Below are positions 16,231-25,587 of a DNA stretch of 64,000 nt, one piece after another. This stretch comes from Puia sp. (GTDB lineage: Bacteria; Bacteroidota; Bacteroidia; Chitinophagales; Chitinophagaceae). Each line of letters opens with the position of its first letter. Position 1 is the stretch's first letter. A model generated the notes under the pieces. The model had not been told where the DNA came from. It saw nothing but the letters and a program-made list of their open reading frames with translations, and did no database searches. The stretch spans positions 1-64,000 of the forward strand of contig JARLGZ010000233.1 of the NCBI GenBank assembly GCA_031292515.1. The letters run 5' to 3'. Both the position numbers and the translations under genes were made by a program.

Positions 16231-18165
16231 CTATTCGGATACTCTTTCCCTGATCTCCGCTTTGAGTTCGCTGACAAACTCGTCGATGCTTTTTGTACCG
16301 AGGTCTCCTTTGCCTTGTCTCCTGACCGATACCCGGCTTTCACTCATTTCCTTCTCGCCGATCACCAGCATATAAGGCGTTCTGGACAATTCGGTATCGC
16401 GGATTTTTTTGCCGATCTTCTCATTCCGGTCATCGACTGCTGCACGAATATCCGCATTTTTCAGCGATTGCAAAAGGTTTTGTGCGTAATCCAGAAACTT
16501 GTCGCTGATCGGGAGGATCTTGACCTGTAAAGGAGCCAGCCATACCGGGAACTTACCCGCATAGTGCTCCAGCAGGAACCCGATAAAGCGCTCATGGGTA
16601 CCCAGGGGAGCCCGGTGAATGATCAGCGGGGTCTCCGGATGATTATCCTTATTGGTGAATTCCAGCTTGAAGCGCCGGCCCTGCGCAAAATCGACCTGGT
16701 TGGTGGCCAGGGTGAATTCACGGCCAATAGTGCTCCATATCTGTACGTCGATCTTGGGGCCGTAAAATGCCGCCTCATCCTCCACTTCGACAAAAGGTGT
16801 CTCGGTCCTGATCAGCACATCCCTTACCAATGCTTCGGTCTCCTTCCACAATTCAGGCTCGTCTATATACTTTTTACCCAGTTTGGCGGGGTCGTGAAGA
16901 CTCAGCCGCATCACATATTTATCGATACCGAAGATCTTGAAGTACTTGAGATACATTTCGTTCACCGCCTTGAACTCCTCGTAGAACTGCTCTTTGGTAC
17001 AATAGATATGCGCATCGTTCATGTGCAAACACCGTACCCGCATCAGTCCAAACAGTTCCCCGCTTTGCTCATAACGATAGCAAGTCCCGTACTCGGCCAG
17101 CCGGTACGGCAGGTCCTTGTAGCTTTTTTGCTCAGCGGCAAATATCTTATGATGATGCGGACAGTTCATGGACTTCAGATAGTACTTCACCCCCTCCAAC
17201 TCCATGGGCGGATACATACTATCCTGGTAATAGGGCAGGTGACCGCTGGTAAGATAGAGGCTCTCTTTGGCGATATGCGGCGTAACAACCCGCTTGTACC
17301 CGGCTCTTTCTTCGCTCTCCTTGGCGAGTTTCTCCAGCTCTTCGATCACGATCGCGCCATTCGGCATCCACAAAGGAAGGCCAGGACCTACCTCGTCGTC
17401 AAAGGTGAAAATCCCAAGCTCTTTGCCCAGTTTCCGGTGGTCCCTCTTTTTGGCTTCTTCGAGGAGCACGAGGTATTCATCCAGCTCTTTCTGCGAGGGG
17501 AAAGAGACACCGTATATGCGGGTCAGCTGCTTGTTCCGTTCATCGCCTTTCCAGTAAGCGCCGGCAATATTCGTCAGCTTTATGGCTTTGATAAATCCGG
17601 TATTCGGGATATGCGGCCCGCGGCAGAGATCCGTAAAGTCGCCCTGGGTGTAGAAAGTGATCTCCCCATCCTTCAGATTCTGCAGGAGATCGAGCTTGTA
17701 TTCATCACCTTTTTCCGCAAAATATTTCAAGGCATCATCCTTACCTATCTCCTTACGTTGGTAGACATCGTTTTTGCGGGCGAGCTCCGCCATCTTCGTC
17801 TCGAGCTTTCTGAGGTCTTCTTCCGCGATGGCTCGTCCGCCCAGGTCTATATCATAATAAAACCCGTTGTCCACAGCCGGCCCTACCCAGAATTTTGCGC
17901 CGGGAAATAAAGATTCCACAGCCTCTGCCATCAGGTGGGCGGAAGAATGCCAAAAGGTGGATTTCCCCTCCCCATCCGTCCAGGTCAGTAGTTTCAGGGT
18001 TGCATCTTCCGTGATAGGCCGGGTCGCATCCCGGACCTGTCCGTTGACATTGGCTGCCAATACTTTCCTGGCCAGCCCTTCACTGATGGACTTTGCTACC
18101 TCCAAAGCGGTGACCCCTTTTTCGTATTCTCTGATGCTCCCATCGGGAAAACTGATCTTGATCAT
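16231..18165 (-). CDS. thrS: Threonyl-tRNA synthetase
   Basis: A 644-residue enzyme that charges tRNA-Thr. In order it has: TGS domain (MIKISFPDGSIREYEKGVTA, residues 1-65), editing domain with HSSAHLMAEAVESLFP and CRGPHIPNTG, class II catalytic core with MNCPHHHKIF, RYEQSGELFGLMRVR and HRAPLGTHERFIGFLLEH, and a C-terminal anticodon-binding domain. The Met chosen is the one that begins the TGS fold. A minus-strand TAATTTTG box at 18172-18179 ends only six bases before this ATG, which would give a nearly leaderless mRNA. It is the first gene of the thrS-infC-rpmI-rplT unit. Confidence 0.97.
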   Translation of the reverse strand: MIKISFPDGSIREYEKGVTALEVAKSISEGLARKVLAANVNGQVRDATRPITEDATLKLLTWTDGEGKSTFWHSSAHLMAEAVESLFPGAKFWVGPAVDNGFYYDIDLGGRAIAEEDLRKLETKMAELARKNDVYQRKEIGKDDALKYFAEKGDEYKLDLLQNLKDGEITFYTQGDFTDLCRGPHIPNTGFIKAIKLTNIAGAYWKGDERNKQLTRIYGVSFPSQKELDEYLVLLEEAKKRDHRKLGKELGIFTFDDEVGPGLPLWMPNGAIVIEELEKLAKESEERAGYKRVVTPHIAKESLYLTSGHLPYYQDSMYPPMELEGVKYYLKSMNCPHHHKIFAAEQKSYKDLPYRLAEYGTCYRYEQSGELFGLMRVRCLHMNDAHIYCTKEQFYEEFKAVNEMYLKYFKIFGIDKYVMRLSLHDPAKLGKKYIDEPELWKETEALVRDVLIRTETPFVEVEDEAAFYGPKIDVQIWSTIGREFTLATNQVDFAQGRRFKLEFTNKDNHPETPLIIHRAPLGTHERFIGFLLEHYAGKFPVWLAPLQVKILPISDKFLDYAQNLLQSLKNADIRAAVDDRNEKIGKKIRDTELSRTPYMLVIGEKEMSESRVSVRRQGKGDLGTKSIDEFVSELKAEIRERVSE

Positions 18166-18256
18166 AGTTTGCAAAATTAACAAACTCTTGCCAGATAATC
18201 ATTTATCAACTTACCCGATAACAATGAATATTTGACTAATTTCCCATCAGGAAAAG

Positions 18257-19516
18257 ATGAATATGCGGAGAATTTTTACGATTCTATGTCTATTGACGGC
18301 CACCTGTACCTACATCCGAGCCCAGGATGTCACGGGCGTCTGGCAAGGCCATTTTCGCTCAAGCGATCTGCCCCAAAGATATTTCGCCGATGAAGCACGT
18401 TATAAATTTGAAGTGCAGATCGCCCAACACAACAAATCCCTGAAAGCGGTCACTTATTCTTATCAGTCGACCGTCTTCTACGGCAAAGCAGATGCAGAGG
18501 GGGCGCTCAACCCCAAAACCGGCAAGGTACTTTTACAAGAGCTGAAAATCACGGAAATGCGTATGCAGGGTAGCAGCGACGCCTGCATCATGACCTGTTT
18601 CCTGCAATATTCAAAATCGGGAAACGACGAATTCCTGGAAGGCACCTATGTCAGCATGAATACCAGGGACTCCTCAAATTGCGGCAAGGGTACCGTCTTC
18701 CTGAGACGAACCGCCACTTCCGATTTCTACGAGGAGCCGTTCCTGGTAAATAAGGCAAAGCCGGCGCCACATCCCCTCGCTCATACGCCGACCCCTTCCG
18801 CCAAACCGGGAAGCACCCCGCATCCCCTTCCCAAACCCAGCACCGTTGCGGCTTCGCCCGCAAAACCCGCTCCAAAACCCGCGGACAAACCTTCGGACAA
18901 ATCCACGGCCAAAACCGCCACTAAACCCGCAGACAAACCTTTGGACAAGACCACGGACAAGACAATTGCCGCGAAGAAGAAACTTCGGTCTGCCCCTACC
19001 GCCAGCGTCCATACACCTGTCCCACGATCCAAAGACGGCCTGACAAAAATAACGCCTGTCCCCATGCCCGCCGTCCATCCCACCGGCGACGATACGACGC
19101 TTGCGGGTAAGTTAAAAGATCAAGCCCGGGAGAGGATCCTCTCCACCCCCACCCCTCAGGTGCTGGCCACCCGTGCCAACCAACTCGTTCAATCCATTAC
19201 CCTGAACACCAATGATGTCGTCCTGAACATCTACGACGATGGAGCCATCGACAACGACACCATCTCGGTCTACCTGGATAAAAAACTCATCGTCTCCAAC
19301 GCCCGGCTCACGGACCAGGCCATCGTCGTAAAGCTGCACCTTGACGAAAATAACGATTACCATGAACTGGTCATGGTAGCCGAAAACGAAGGCGAAATCC
19401 CTCCCAATACTTCGCTGATGATCGTCAAAGCCGGCGATAAGGAATATGAGGTACGCATCACCTCCACCGAACAGAAGAATGCCGTCGTGGTATTCCAATA
19501 TGAAAAAAACAAATAA
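18257..19516 (+). CDS. Exported two-domain protein of unknown function (paralogue 1)
   Basis: A 419-residue protein with a signal peptide (MNMRRIFTILCLLTATCTYIRAQ) and three parts. The first is a lipocalin-like or beta-rich N-domain (25-155) with DVTGVWQGHFRS and three cysteines. The second is a low-complexity Ala/Lys/Pro linker (about 165-285). The third is a C-domain (about 325-415) with NIYDDGAIDNDTISVYLDKK and GEIPPNTSLMIVKAGDKEYEV. Both folded domains recur in the next gene, five bp downstream, so the two are products of a tandem duplication and are probably cotranscribed. I do not recognise a named function. Confidence 0.75.
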   Translation: MNMRRIFTILCLLTATCTYIRAQDVTGVWQGHFRSSDLPQRYFADEARYKFEVQIAQHNKSLKAVTYSYQSTVFYGKADAEGALNPKTGKVLLQELKITEMRMQGSSDACIMTCFLQYSKSGNDEFLEGTYVSMNTRDSSNCGKGTVFLRRTATSDFYEEPFLVNKAKPAPHPLAHTPTPSAKPGSTPHPLPKPSTVAASPAKPAPKPADKPSDKSTAKTATKPADKPLDKTTDKTIAAKKKLRSAPTASVHTPVPRSKDGLTKITPVPMPAVHPTGDDTTLAGKLKDQARERILSTPTPQVLATRANQLVQSITLNTNDVVLNIYDDGAIDNDTISVYLDKKLIVSNARLTDQAIVVKLHLDENNDYHELVMVAENEGEIPPNTSLMIVKAGDKEYEVRITSTEQKNAVVVFQYEKNK

Positions 19517-19521
19517 GTCAG

Positions 19522-20421
19522 ATGTGCTACCGTCTTCCGATAGGATGTTTACTCCTGCTGCTGGCAGCCTGCCCTTTTTCGTCGGAGGCTTCTTCGTCAG
19601 GGGGCTCAGGAGCCCGTTCATCCGGGGCCGAAGAGCTGAATGGCATTTGGAAAGGCAGTCTCACACAGGAGGCGGGAGGCTGTTATCCACGATATTCCCT
19701 GGAACTTCAAATTCATGTAACGGGAGACCGGGTCGAAGGGATCGCCTATGACTATTTCGACGCTACACGCTATGTCAGAATGGATTTTACGGGTCGCTAT
19801 AATCCCAGCACCCATAGCCTGGTGCTGATCGAAAACAAAGTGATCCAGGCCAACCTGCCCGCAGACTGTATCCCCTGTCTTAAAACCTATTACCTCACTT
19901 ATTCCCCGAAAGGGGCGGAAGAAATGCTCTCCGGGGACTGGAAAGGGCATATCCTGGAACGGAGCAGTCCCTGCCCACCCGGTAAGATCTTCCTGAAAAA
20001 AGGCCACCGATCCGATTTCCCCGTGGATATCGAACAGAGCGACACGCTCATCAGGCTACAGCAGACCCTGCGTTTGCAGCCCCGCCCCCACGAATTGCTG
20101 CAAACGATCCTCGTCGACTCTCCCCGGTTAAAAATCGATTTTTTTGACAATGCCGAGATAGATAATGACACAATCACCGTGCTGATCAATAACAAACTGG
20201 TCCTTTACAGACAGGGTCTCACCGATAAACCGGTGTCCATAGAGCTTAACGCTTTTCCCCATATCGAATACGAACTGGTAATGTATGCGGACAACCTGGG
20301 CACTATCCCACCCAATACGGCGCTGATGGTTGTAAAAACGGGAACACGGCGAATCGAGCTATTCCTATCCTCGGGGACCGGGGAGAGTGCCGCGGTAAAA
20401 TTCATGTACAAGCCCGATTGA
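19522..20421 (+). CDS. Putative lipoprotein of unknown function (paralogue 2)
   Basis: A 299-residue protein whose N-terminus MCYRLPIGCLLLLLAAC ends in a lipobox (LAAC), so it is likely lipidated, unlike paralogue 1. The N-domain (LNGIWKGSLTQEAGG, paired cysteines in DCIPC and SPCPPGKIFLKK) and the C-domain (DFFDNAEIDNDTITVLINNK, GTIPPNTALMVVKTG) align with those of the preceding gene. The 120-residue Lys/Pro linker is missing and replaced by about 30 residues. No function is recognised. The IDNDTI core and the IPPNT loop are the most conserved parts. Confidence 0.75.
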   Translation: MCYRLPIGCLLLLLAACPFSSEASSSGGSGARSSGAEELNGIWKGSLTQEAGGCYPRYSLELQIHVTGDRVEGIAYDYFDATRYVRMDFTGRYNPSTHSLVLIENKVIQANLPADCIPCLKTYYLTYSPKGAEEMLSGDWKGHILERSSPCPPGKIFLKKGHRSDFPVDIEQSDTLIRLQQTLRLQPRPHELLQTILVDSPRLKIDFFDNAEIDNDTITVLINNKLVLYRQGLTDKPVSIELNAFPHIEYELVMYADNLGTIPPNTALMVVKTGTRRIELFLSSGTGESAAVKFMYKPD

Positions 20422-20455
20422 AGCGCGGACCCGGACAAACCAGCCCCGCAAGCGG

Positions 20456-21070
20456 TTATTTTTTTGAGAAGTCCAGAGAGTCGTCCACCTCTCCGCAACC
20501 CAGCATTTTATCTTTGAAGGTGGGATGTTTTTTGCCCAGATAGGGATTGACGACCCTTACCGTATTGCTCAGCCAGTAACCCTCCGCCGAATCGCCCAGG
20601 GCCATCGGGCATTTGATGTGATAAATCGTCTCCCGGTCGTATTTGACGGCCCGGACAAGGTTATACAGTTCATCGGTGAGCGTATTGAAAGATTTCCTTT
20701 TGCCCGCAAGGGTGGTCTCCCCGAGGAAATCCTTCACATCGCTGCTCAGGGCGACCGCCAGGCTTTGAATGGTAAGGACGAGGTTGGAATCCCCCCTGAT
20801 CTGTTTTACAGGCAGACTATCGGCAGCCCGGCCCAGATCCACGGCCGCCTGGTCAGCTTTTAACGAATCCCAATCCACCAGGGCATTTTCCAGGGTATAA
20901 TAATGGTCCATGACCCCTGAGAAAGATCTGTTGAAAAAGTCCGAATTCTTACCAATTGACAGCGGCTGGTCCTTTTTTTCTTCGTCCTTTTTTGTTTTAT
21001 CCGAGAGCATTTTATAAGCGAGGACCCCCGCCAGTATGATGACCACAAGCAGTAAGACCGTCTTCTTCAT
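20456..21070 (-). CDS. DUF3347 domain protein with N-terminal membrane anchor
   Basis: A 204-residue protein with an N-terminal signal anchor (MKKTVLLLVVIILAGVLAYKML), a charged spacer, and a DUF3347 domain at about 50-195. The domain is marked by HIKCPMALGDSAEGYWLS, RVVNPYLGKK and DKMLGCGEVDDSL. In Bacteroidota, DUF3347 often occurs with copper or heavy-metal efflux proteins. The Met-Cys pattern suggests metal binding, but no efflux gene is adjacent here, so a role in metal handling is only a family-based guess. It is convergent with the preceding lipoprotein gene. Confidence 0.8.
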   Translation of the reverse strand: MKKTVLLLVVIILAGVLAYKMLSDKTKKDEEKKDQPLSIGKNSDFFNRSFSGVMDHYYTLENALVDWDSLKADQAAVDLGRAADSLPVKQIRGDSNLVLTIQSLAVALSSDVKDFLGETTLAGKRKSFNTLTDELYNLVRAVKYDRETIYHIKCPMALGDSAEGYWLSNTVRVVNPYLGKKHPTFKDKMLGCGEVDDSLDFSKK

Positions 21071-21123
21071 ACAGAAATTTTTACGCGAAGTTAGGAGATA
21101 AAAACAATACGGTCTCTTTGTAG

Positions 21124-21131
21124 TACTTTTG
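21124..21131 (+). promoter_or_regulatory. Bacteroidota -7 box for the ABC-F gene
   Basis: TACTTTTG matches TAnnTTTG exactly, 33 bases before the ATG at 21165. The expected transcript start is near 21138. No TTTG is seen at the usual -33 distance. Confidence 0.45.
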
Positions 21132-21164
21132 CACGGTCATTTAACAAAAAATTTAGCGGGAATC

Positions 21165-23261
21165 ATGTTAGCAGGATTACAGAATGTAACTTTTGAATTT
21201 GGGGCCAGAACGATCGTGAAAGATGCCACCTGGCATATCCAGCCCAATGAACGAATAGGCCTTATCGGATATAATGGAACGGGAAAATCGACGCTGCTCA
21301 AACTTTTTGCGGGGGAATATCTGCCGTCCGAAGGCACCGTGGAGCGCAGCCGGTCGACCACCATCGGGTATCTGCACCAGGACCTGCTCAGCTTCGACAC
21401 GAACGGTTCGATCCTGGAAGTGGCTATGACGGCTTTCGCCAGGGTGCTGGAACTGGAAAAAGAGATCGACGAGCTCGGAAAACGCCTGGAACAGGACTCT
21501 GAGAACGTGGACCTCCTCCACCAATATACCGACAAACTCCATGAAATGGATACCCTGGACGGTTACACAATTCATCACCGCACGGAGGAAGTGCTGCAGG
21601 GACTGGGATTTGCCAATGCGGACCTGCAAAGACCTTTTCGCGAATTCAGCGGGGGATGGCGGATGCGCGTGTTACTGGCGAAGATGATCCTCCAGCAGCC
21701 CGACCTGCTCCTGCTCGATGAGCCTACCAACCATATGGACCTTCCCTCCATCGAATGGCTGGAAAAATACCTGCAGCATTACCAGGGCTCCGTCATCATC
21801 GTCAGCCATGACAAGTACTTCCTCAACCGGATGGTCACCAAGATCGTCGAGCTATACCAACGGGAGCTGCATATCTATAATGGCAACTACAGCTACTATG
21901 AGACGGAGAAAGAACAGCGGGTGGAACTGCAGCAGCGGGCTTTCGAGAACCAGCAGGACTATATCCGCCAGCAGGAGCGCTTTATAGAGCGTTTTAAGGC
22001 CAAGGCCAGCAAGGCTGCCGCCGCGCAAAGCGCCATGAAAAGACTGGAGAAGATCGATCGCATAGAAGACATAGAGATCGAACGGCCGAATATCAAGATC
22101 AATTTCCGGATCGACAAGACCCCCGGCCGCGTGCTGGTAACCCTCAAAGACATCACAAAAAAATTCGGCGAACTGACGATCGTGGAAAATGCCTCGGCGG
22201 AGATCAACCGGGGAGATAAGATTGCGCTGATCGGCGCCAACGGGAAAGGGAAATCCACCCTCCTTAGAATCATAGCCGGCACGGAACCCGCGCCGGGAGA
22301 ACGTATCTGGGGGCACAACGTGGAAGAGAGTTTTTATGCGCAGCACCAGATGGAAGCATTGGATGTCAACAATACCCTCCTCGATGAGATGAAGTTATGC
22401 GGCAGCCAGAAGACGGACCTGGAACTCCGTGTACTGCTCGGATGCTTTCTGTTTAGCGGTGACGACGTCGACAAGAAGATCAAAATACTCAGCGGTGGTG
22501 AAAAAGCCAGGGTCGCACTGGCCAAAACGATCGTCAGCAAAGCCAATTTCCTGTTGCTGGACGAGCCGACCAACCACCTTGACATGCATTCCTGCGATTT
22601 ATTGATCGACGCGCTGAACAAGTATGAAGGCAGTTTCCTATTGGTCAGCCATGACCGCTATTTTATCTCCAAGACAGCCAATAAGATCTGGGAAATCGAT
22701 AACCACATCATCCGCGAATTCAAAGGCACCTATGAAGAATGGGTGGACTGGAAGGAAAGGAGCCTCAAGGCGGCTGCACAGGCCTCCGGATCCAAACAGC
22801 AATCAGGCGGCCTCAGCAAGTCACAGACGGCAAACTCCAAGCCACAGACCCAGGGATCCGGATCGTCAGGCGCTTCGGCTGGCGGGCAATCGGGGCTGAC
22901 CGGCAACGGCCCCTCCGCCGCCGGCACCGGCCGGGCCGCTAAATCACCCGCCCAGGGGCAACAAGTCCCCGCCAAGACCGCGGTTCCCGTCTCCGCGAGC
23001 CCGGTAGTCATCAATAAAGATGCAAAAAAAGAGCTCCAAAAACAGCAACGGATCTTCAAGGAACTCGAAGAAAGGATCGCTGTCCTGACGAAAGAAAAAA
23101 ATGAACTGGAAGCATCCTTATCGGATCCTGTAACGTATTCCGACCGGAACAAATTCGTGCAGGCAGAAACCGCTTATAAAAAGGCGACCAATGACCTGAG
23201 CCAGGCAAATCTCCAATACGAGCAGATATTTGAAAAAATCGTGGGACTGGAAAACTCATAA
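21165..23261 (+). CDS. ABC-F family ATPase (Uup/translation-factor type)
   Basis: A 698-residue soluble protein with two ABC ATPase domains and no membrane segment. Domain 1 has Walker A GYNGTGKSTLLK, signature FSGGWRMRV and Walker B LLLLDEPTNHMD. Domain 2 has GANGKGKSTLLR, LSGGEKARVA and LLLDEPTNHLD. Between them is the long charged linker (about 240-310) that defines ABC-F proteins, which act on the ribosome. A Gly/Ser/Gln/Ala-rich disordered stretch (about 540-640) precedes a C-terminal coiled coil like the Uup DNA/RNA-binding domain. The start MLAGLQNVTFEFG is chosen by family fit. Confidence 0.92.
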   Translation: MLAGLQNVTFEFGARTIVKDATWHIQPNERIGLIGYNGTGKSTLLKLFAGEYLPSEGTVERSRSTTIGYLHQDLLSFDTNGSILEVAMTAFARVLELEKEIDELGKRLEQDSENVDLLHQYTDKLHEMDTLDGYTIHHRTEEVLQGLGFANADLQRPFREFSGGWRMRVLLAKMILQQPDLLLLDEPTNHMDLPSIEWLEKYLQHYQGSVIIVSHDKYFLNRMVTKIVELYQRELHIYNGNYSYYETEKEQRVELQQRAFENQQDYIRQQERFIERFKAKASKAAAAQSAMKRLEKIDRIEDIEIERPNIKINFRIDKTPGRVLVTLKDITKKFGELTIVENASAEINRGDKIALIGANGKGKSTLLRIIAGTEPAPGERIWGHNVEESFYAQHQMEALDVNNTLLDEMKLCGSQKTDLELRVLLGCFLFSGDDVDKKIKILSGGEKARVALAKTIVSKANFLLLDEPTNHLDMHSCDLLIDALNKYEGSFLLVSHDRYFISKTANKIWEIDNHIIREFKGTYEEWVDWKERSLKAAAQASGSKQQSGGLSKSQTANSKPQTQGSGSSGASAGGQSGLTGNGPSAAGTGRAAKSPAQGQQVPAKTAVPVSASPVVINKDAKKELQKQQRIFKELEERIAVLTKEKNELEASLSDPVTYSDRNKFVQAETAYKKATNDLSQANLQYEQIFEKIVGLENS

Positions 23262-23342
23262 AATCCCTAAAATAATTATCGCATATCTGTCATCCTGTGT
23301 TAAATTGTGGGGGTCCTGTAAATATTTGCGATAACCATTTTG

Positions 23343-25583
23343 ATGAAATATTTCCCTGTCTACGGCTTACTGTTTCTGCTCGTTACGGCGACGGCACATG
23401 CACAAACCCCCTCTTCAACGGGCCGCCCGAAAATAGGATTGACGCTGAGCGGCGGCGGGGCAAAGGGTTTGGCGCATATCGGCATCCTCAAGGCCATCGA
23501 TTCGGCAGGTCTTAAAATCGACTATATAACCGGGACCAGCATGGGCAGCATTATCGGTGGGCTGTATGCGGTAGGCTATTCCGCCGACAGCATAGAGAAG
23601 ATAACCCGTAAAATAGACTGGGACCTGCTGCTGTCCAATCTTTCTTCCATGAGAAGCATCATCATGGAAGAAAAAGACGAATACGGCAGATACATCGTCG
23701 AATTGCCCTGGGTCAACCACTGGTTCCGGATCTCCACCGGCGTGCTGGAAGCCCAGGAACTGTGGCTGAAATTCTCGGAGTTGTTCCGCCCGGTCTATAA
23801 TATTAAAGATTTCTCCCAGTTCTCCATCCCTTTTAAATGCATCGCCACCGATATTTCCTCCGGCGAGGCGGTGGTATTGGACACCGGGGAGATCGTTTCT
23901 GCCCTGCGGTCCAGCATGGCCATTCCTTCCATCTTTACCGCCGTGGAGTATGACGGTAGAAAACTGGTGGACGGAGGCGTCGTCAGGAATTTCCCGGTTA
24001 AAGACGTCAAGGAGATGGGAGCGGATTTCGTGATCGGCAGCAATGTATCGGGCCCGCTGCTGACTTCGGACAAAGTGACGAACGCCTTACAGGTGCTGTT
24101 GCAGGTGGCTTTCTTCAGGGAAGCCGAAGACACCCGCGCCGAGGTCCCCCTTTGTAATATCTACGTTCCCCTGACGCTCGACAAATACGGCATGGGAAGT
24201 TTTGGAGAGACCAGCGATATTTTGCAAGCCGGTATCGACGCCGGCCGGAAACTTTACCCGCGCTTCAAGGCCCTGGCAGATTCTCTCAACGCGATCTATG
24301 GTCCTCAAACAATCGTGAAGAACCGGCTTCCGAACAAACAAAACGTAAAAATATCCAGTTGCGAAGTCAAAGGCCTGAATCATACCAACAGGGAGTTCTT
24401 TATCCAGACGATGAACCTCGAAACCAATCACTATTATTCAGCCGATAACCTCTCGCGGATGGTAAGAAGGGCTTATGGCACCCGCTACTATACCCGCATC
24501 ACCTATTCCCTGCTTCCCCAGGATGACGGGACCAGCAAGATCGTATTCGACGTCGAAGAAAATCCGCTGACCTTTGCAAAGCTGGGGCTGAACTACAACC
24601 AGTTCAGCGGTATCAGCGCCATCATCAACCTCACCAGCCGGAACTTTTTCACGCCTACTTCCCGCAGTCTCGTGACCCTTAACATCGGGCAGAATTTCAG
24701 GTTCAAGGCCGAACATCTCCAATATTTCAGCAGGCGGGCAAACTTTGCTTTCACACTCGGAACACAATTCGACCAGTTCAGCATCACCACCTACAACAAC
24801 TCTTACAAGGAAGCCGGTCTCTATACCCAGAATTATTTCAAAGTGGACGGCAAATTCGGTTATTCTACAAACCGGGATCTGACTTTTGGGGTTGGCGACC
24901 GTCTCGAGTGGATCGGATATAACCCCTCTCTGAGTTCCAGCCTCGAATTCAAGGGACGGAACGATTTTATGACGAGCTATTTCTTCCTCCGGAGCAATAC
25001 TCTCGACAGGCCCGTATATCCAAAAAGAGGCGCAAAAATAGAAGCCGAGGCCGATTACGTTTTTCAGCAGGACCCCGATGTGCAATATTATGCTTCCAAC
25101 ACCAGGGGGCCCGACTCCACTTTCTCTGCCGCACCTTATCCCCGGGTCTTATTCTATATGGATAAGTATTTCCCTATCGCAAGCCGGTATACCCTGCTGA
25201 CTCATTTCCAGGGAGGGCTGAACCTGAACTACAATAACAACGTGATGAATGAGTTTTCGATCGGAGGCATGACCAGCCTTTTTCACAACCAGGTGACCTT
25301 TGCAGGATTGCGCGAAGGGACCTTCTACACCCCCAATGTCGCGGTCGCACTCCTGGGGCTCCGTTACCAATTATTCAGCAACACCTATCTGACCGGCAAG
25401 GCCAACGTGCTCTTCAGCAATTTTATCAGCAAAAGCAATTTTTTTACGATCCCCGATTTCCTGTCGGGCTATGCGATGACCCTGACCTATAATTTCGTCC
25501 TGGGCCCGCTGGAGCTAAGCGCCATGTATAGCGACCAATCCAGGCGCGTGCTCGGCTATATAAATATCGGGATTCCCTTTTAA
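23343..25583 (+). CDS. Patatin-like phospholipase fused to an Omp85-type barrel
   Basis: A 746-residue exported protein. After a signal peptide ending ATAHAQ comes a patatin domain (about 30-270) with the oxyanion motif GGGAKGLAHIG, nucleophile GTSMGS and catalytic Asp in DGGVVRNFPV. A POTRA-like segment (about 335-405, ISSCEVKGLNHTNREFF) and a C-terminal surface-antigen beta-barrel follow, ending YINIGIPF. This is the PlpD-like (type Vd secretion) layout, in which the barrel places the lipase at or outside the outer membrane. Start ATG 23343 is preferred to the TTG just before it. The end is five bp from the convergent hutG stop. Confidence 0.9.
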   Translation: MKYFPVYGLLFLLVTATAHAQTPSSTGRPKIGLTLSGGGAKGLAHIGILKAIDSAGLKIDYITGTSMGSIIGGLYAVGYSADSIEKITRKIDWDLLLSNLSSMRSIIMEEKDEYGRYIVELPWVNHWFRISTGVLEAQELWLKFSELFRPVYNIKDFSQFSIPFKCIATDISSGEAVVLDTGEIVSALRSSMAIPSIFTAVEYDGRKLVDGGVVRNFPVKDVKEMGADFVIGSNVSGPLLTSDKVTNALQVLLQVAFFREAEDTRAEVPLCNIYVPLTLDKYGMGSFGETSDILQAGIDAGRKLYPRFKALADSLNAIYGPQTIVKNRLPNKQNVKISSCEVKGLNHTNREFFIQTMNLETNHYYSADNLSRMVRRAYGTRYYTRITYSLLPQDDGTSKIVFDVEENPLTFAKLGLNYNQFSGISAIINLTSRNFFTPTSRSLVTLNIGQNFRFKAEHLQYFSRRANFAFTLGTQFDQFSITTYNNSYKEAGLYTQNYFKVDGKFGYSTNRDLTFGVGDRLEWIGYNPSLSSSLEFKGRNDFMTSYFFLRSNTLDRPVYPKRGAKIEAEADYVFQQDPDVQYYASNTRGPDSTFSAAPYPRVLFYMDKYFPIASRYTLLTHFQGGLNLNYNNNVMNEFSIGGMTSLFHNQVTFAGLREGTFYTPNVAVALLGLRYQLFSNTYLTGKANVLFSNFISKSNFFTIPDFLSGYAMTLTYNFVLGPLELSAMYSDQSRRVLGYINIGIPF

Positions 25584-25587
25584 GCCT

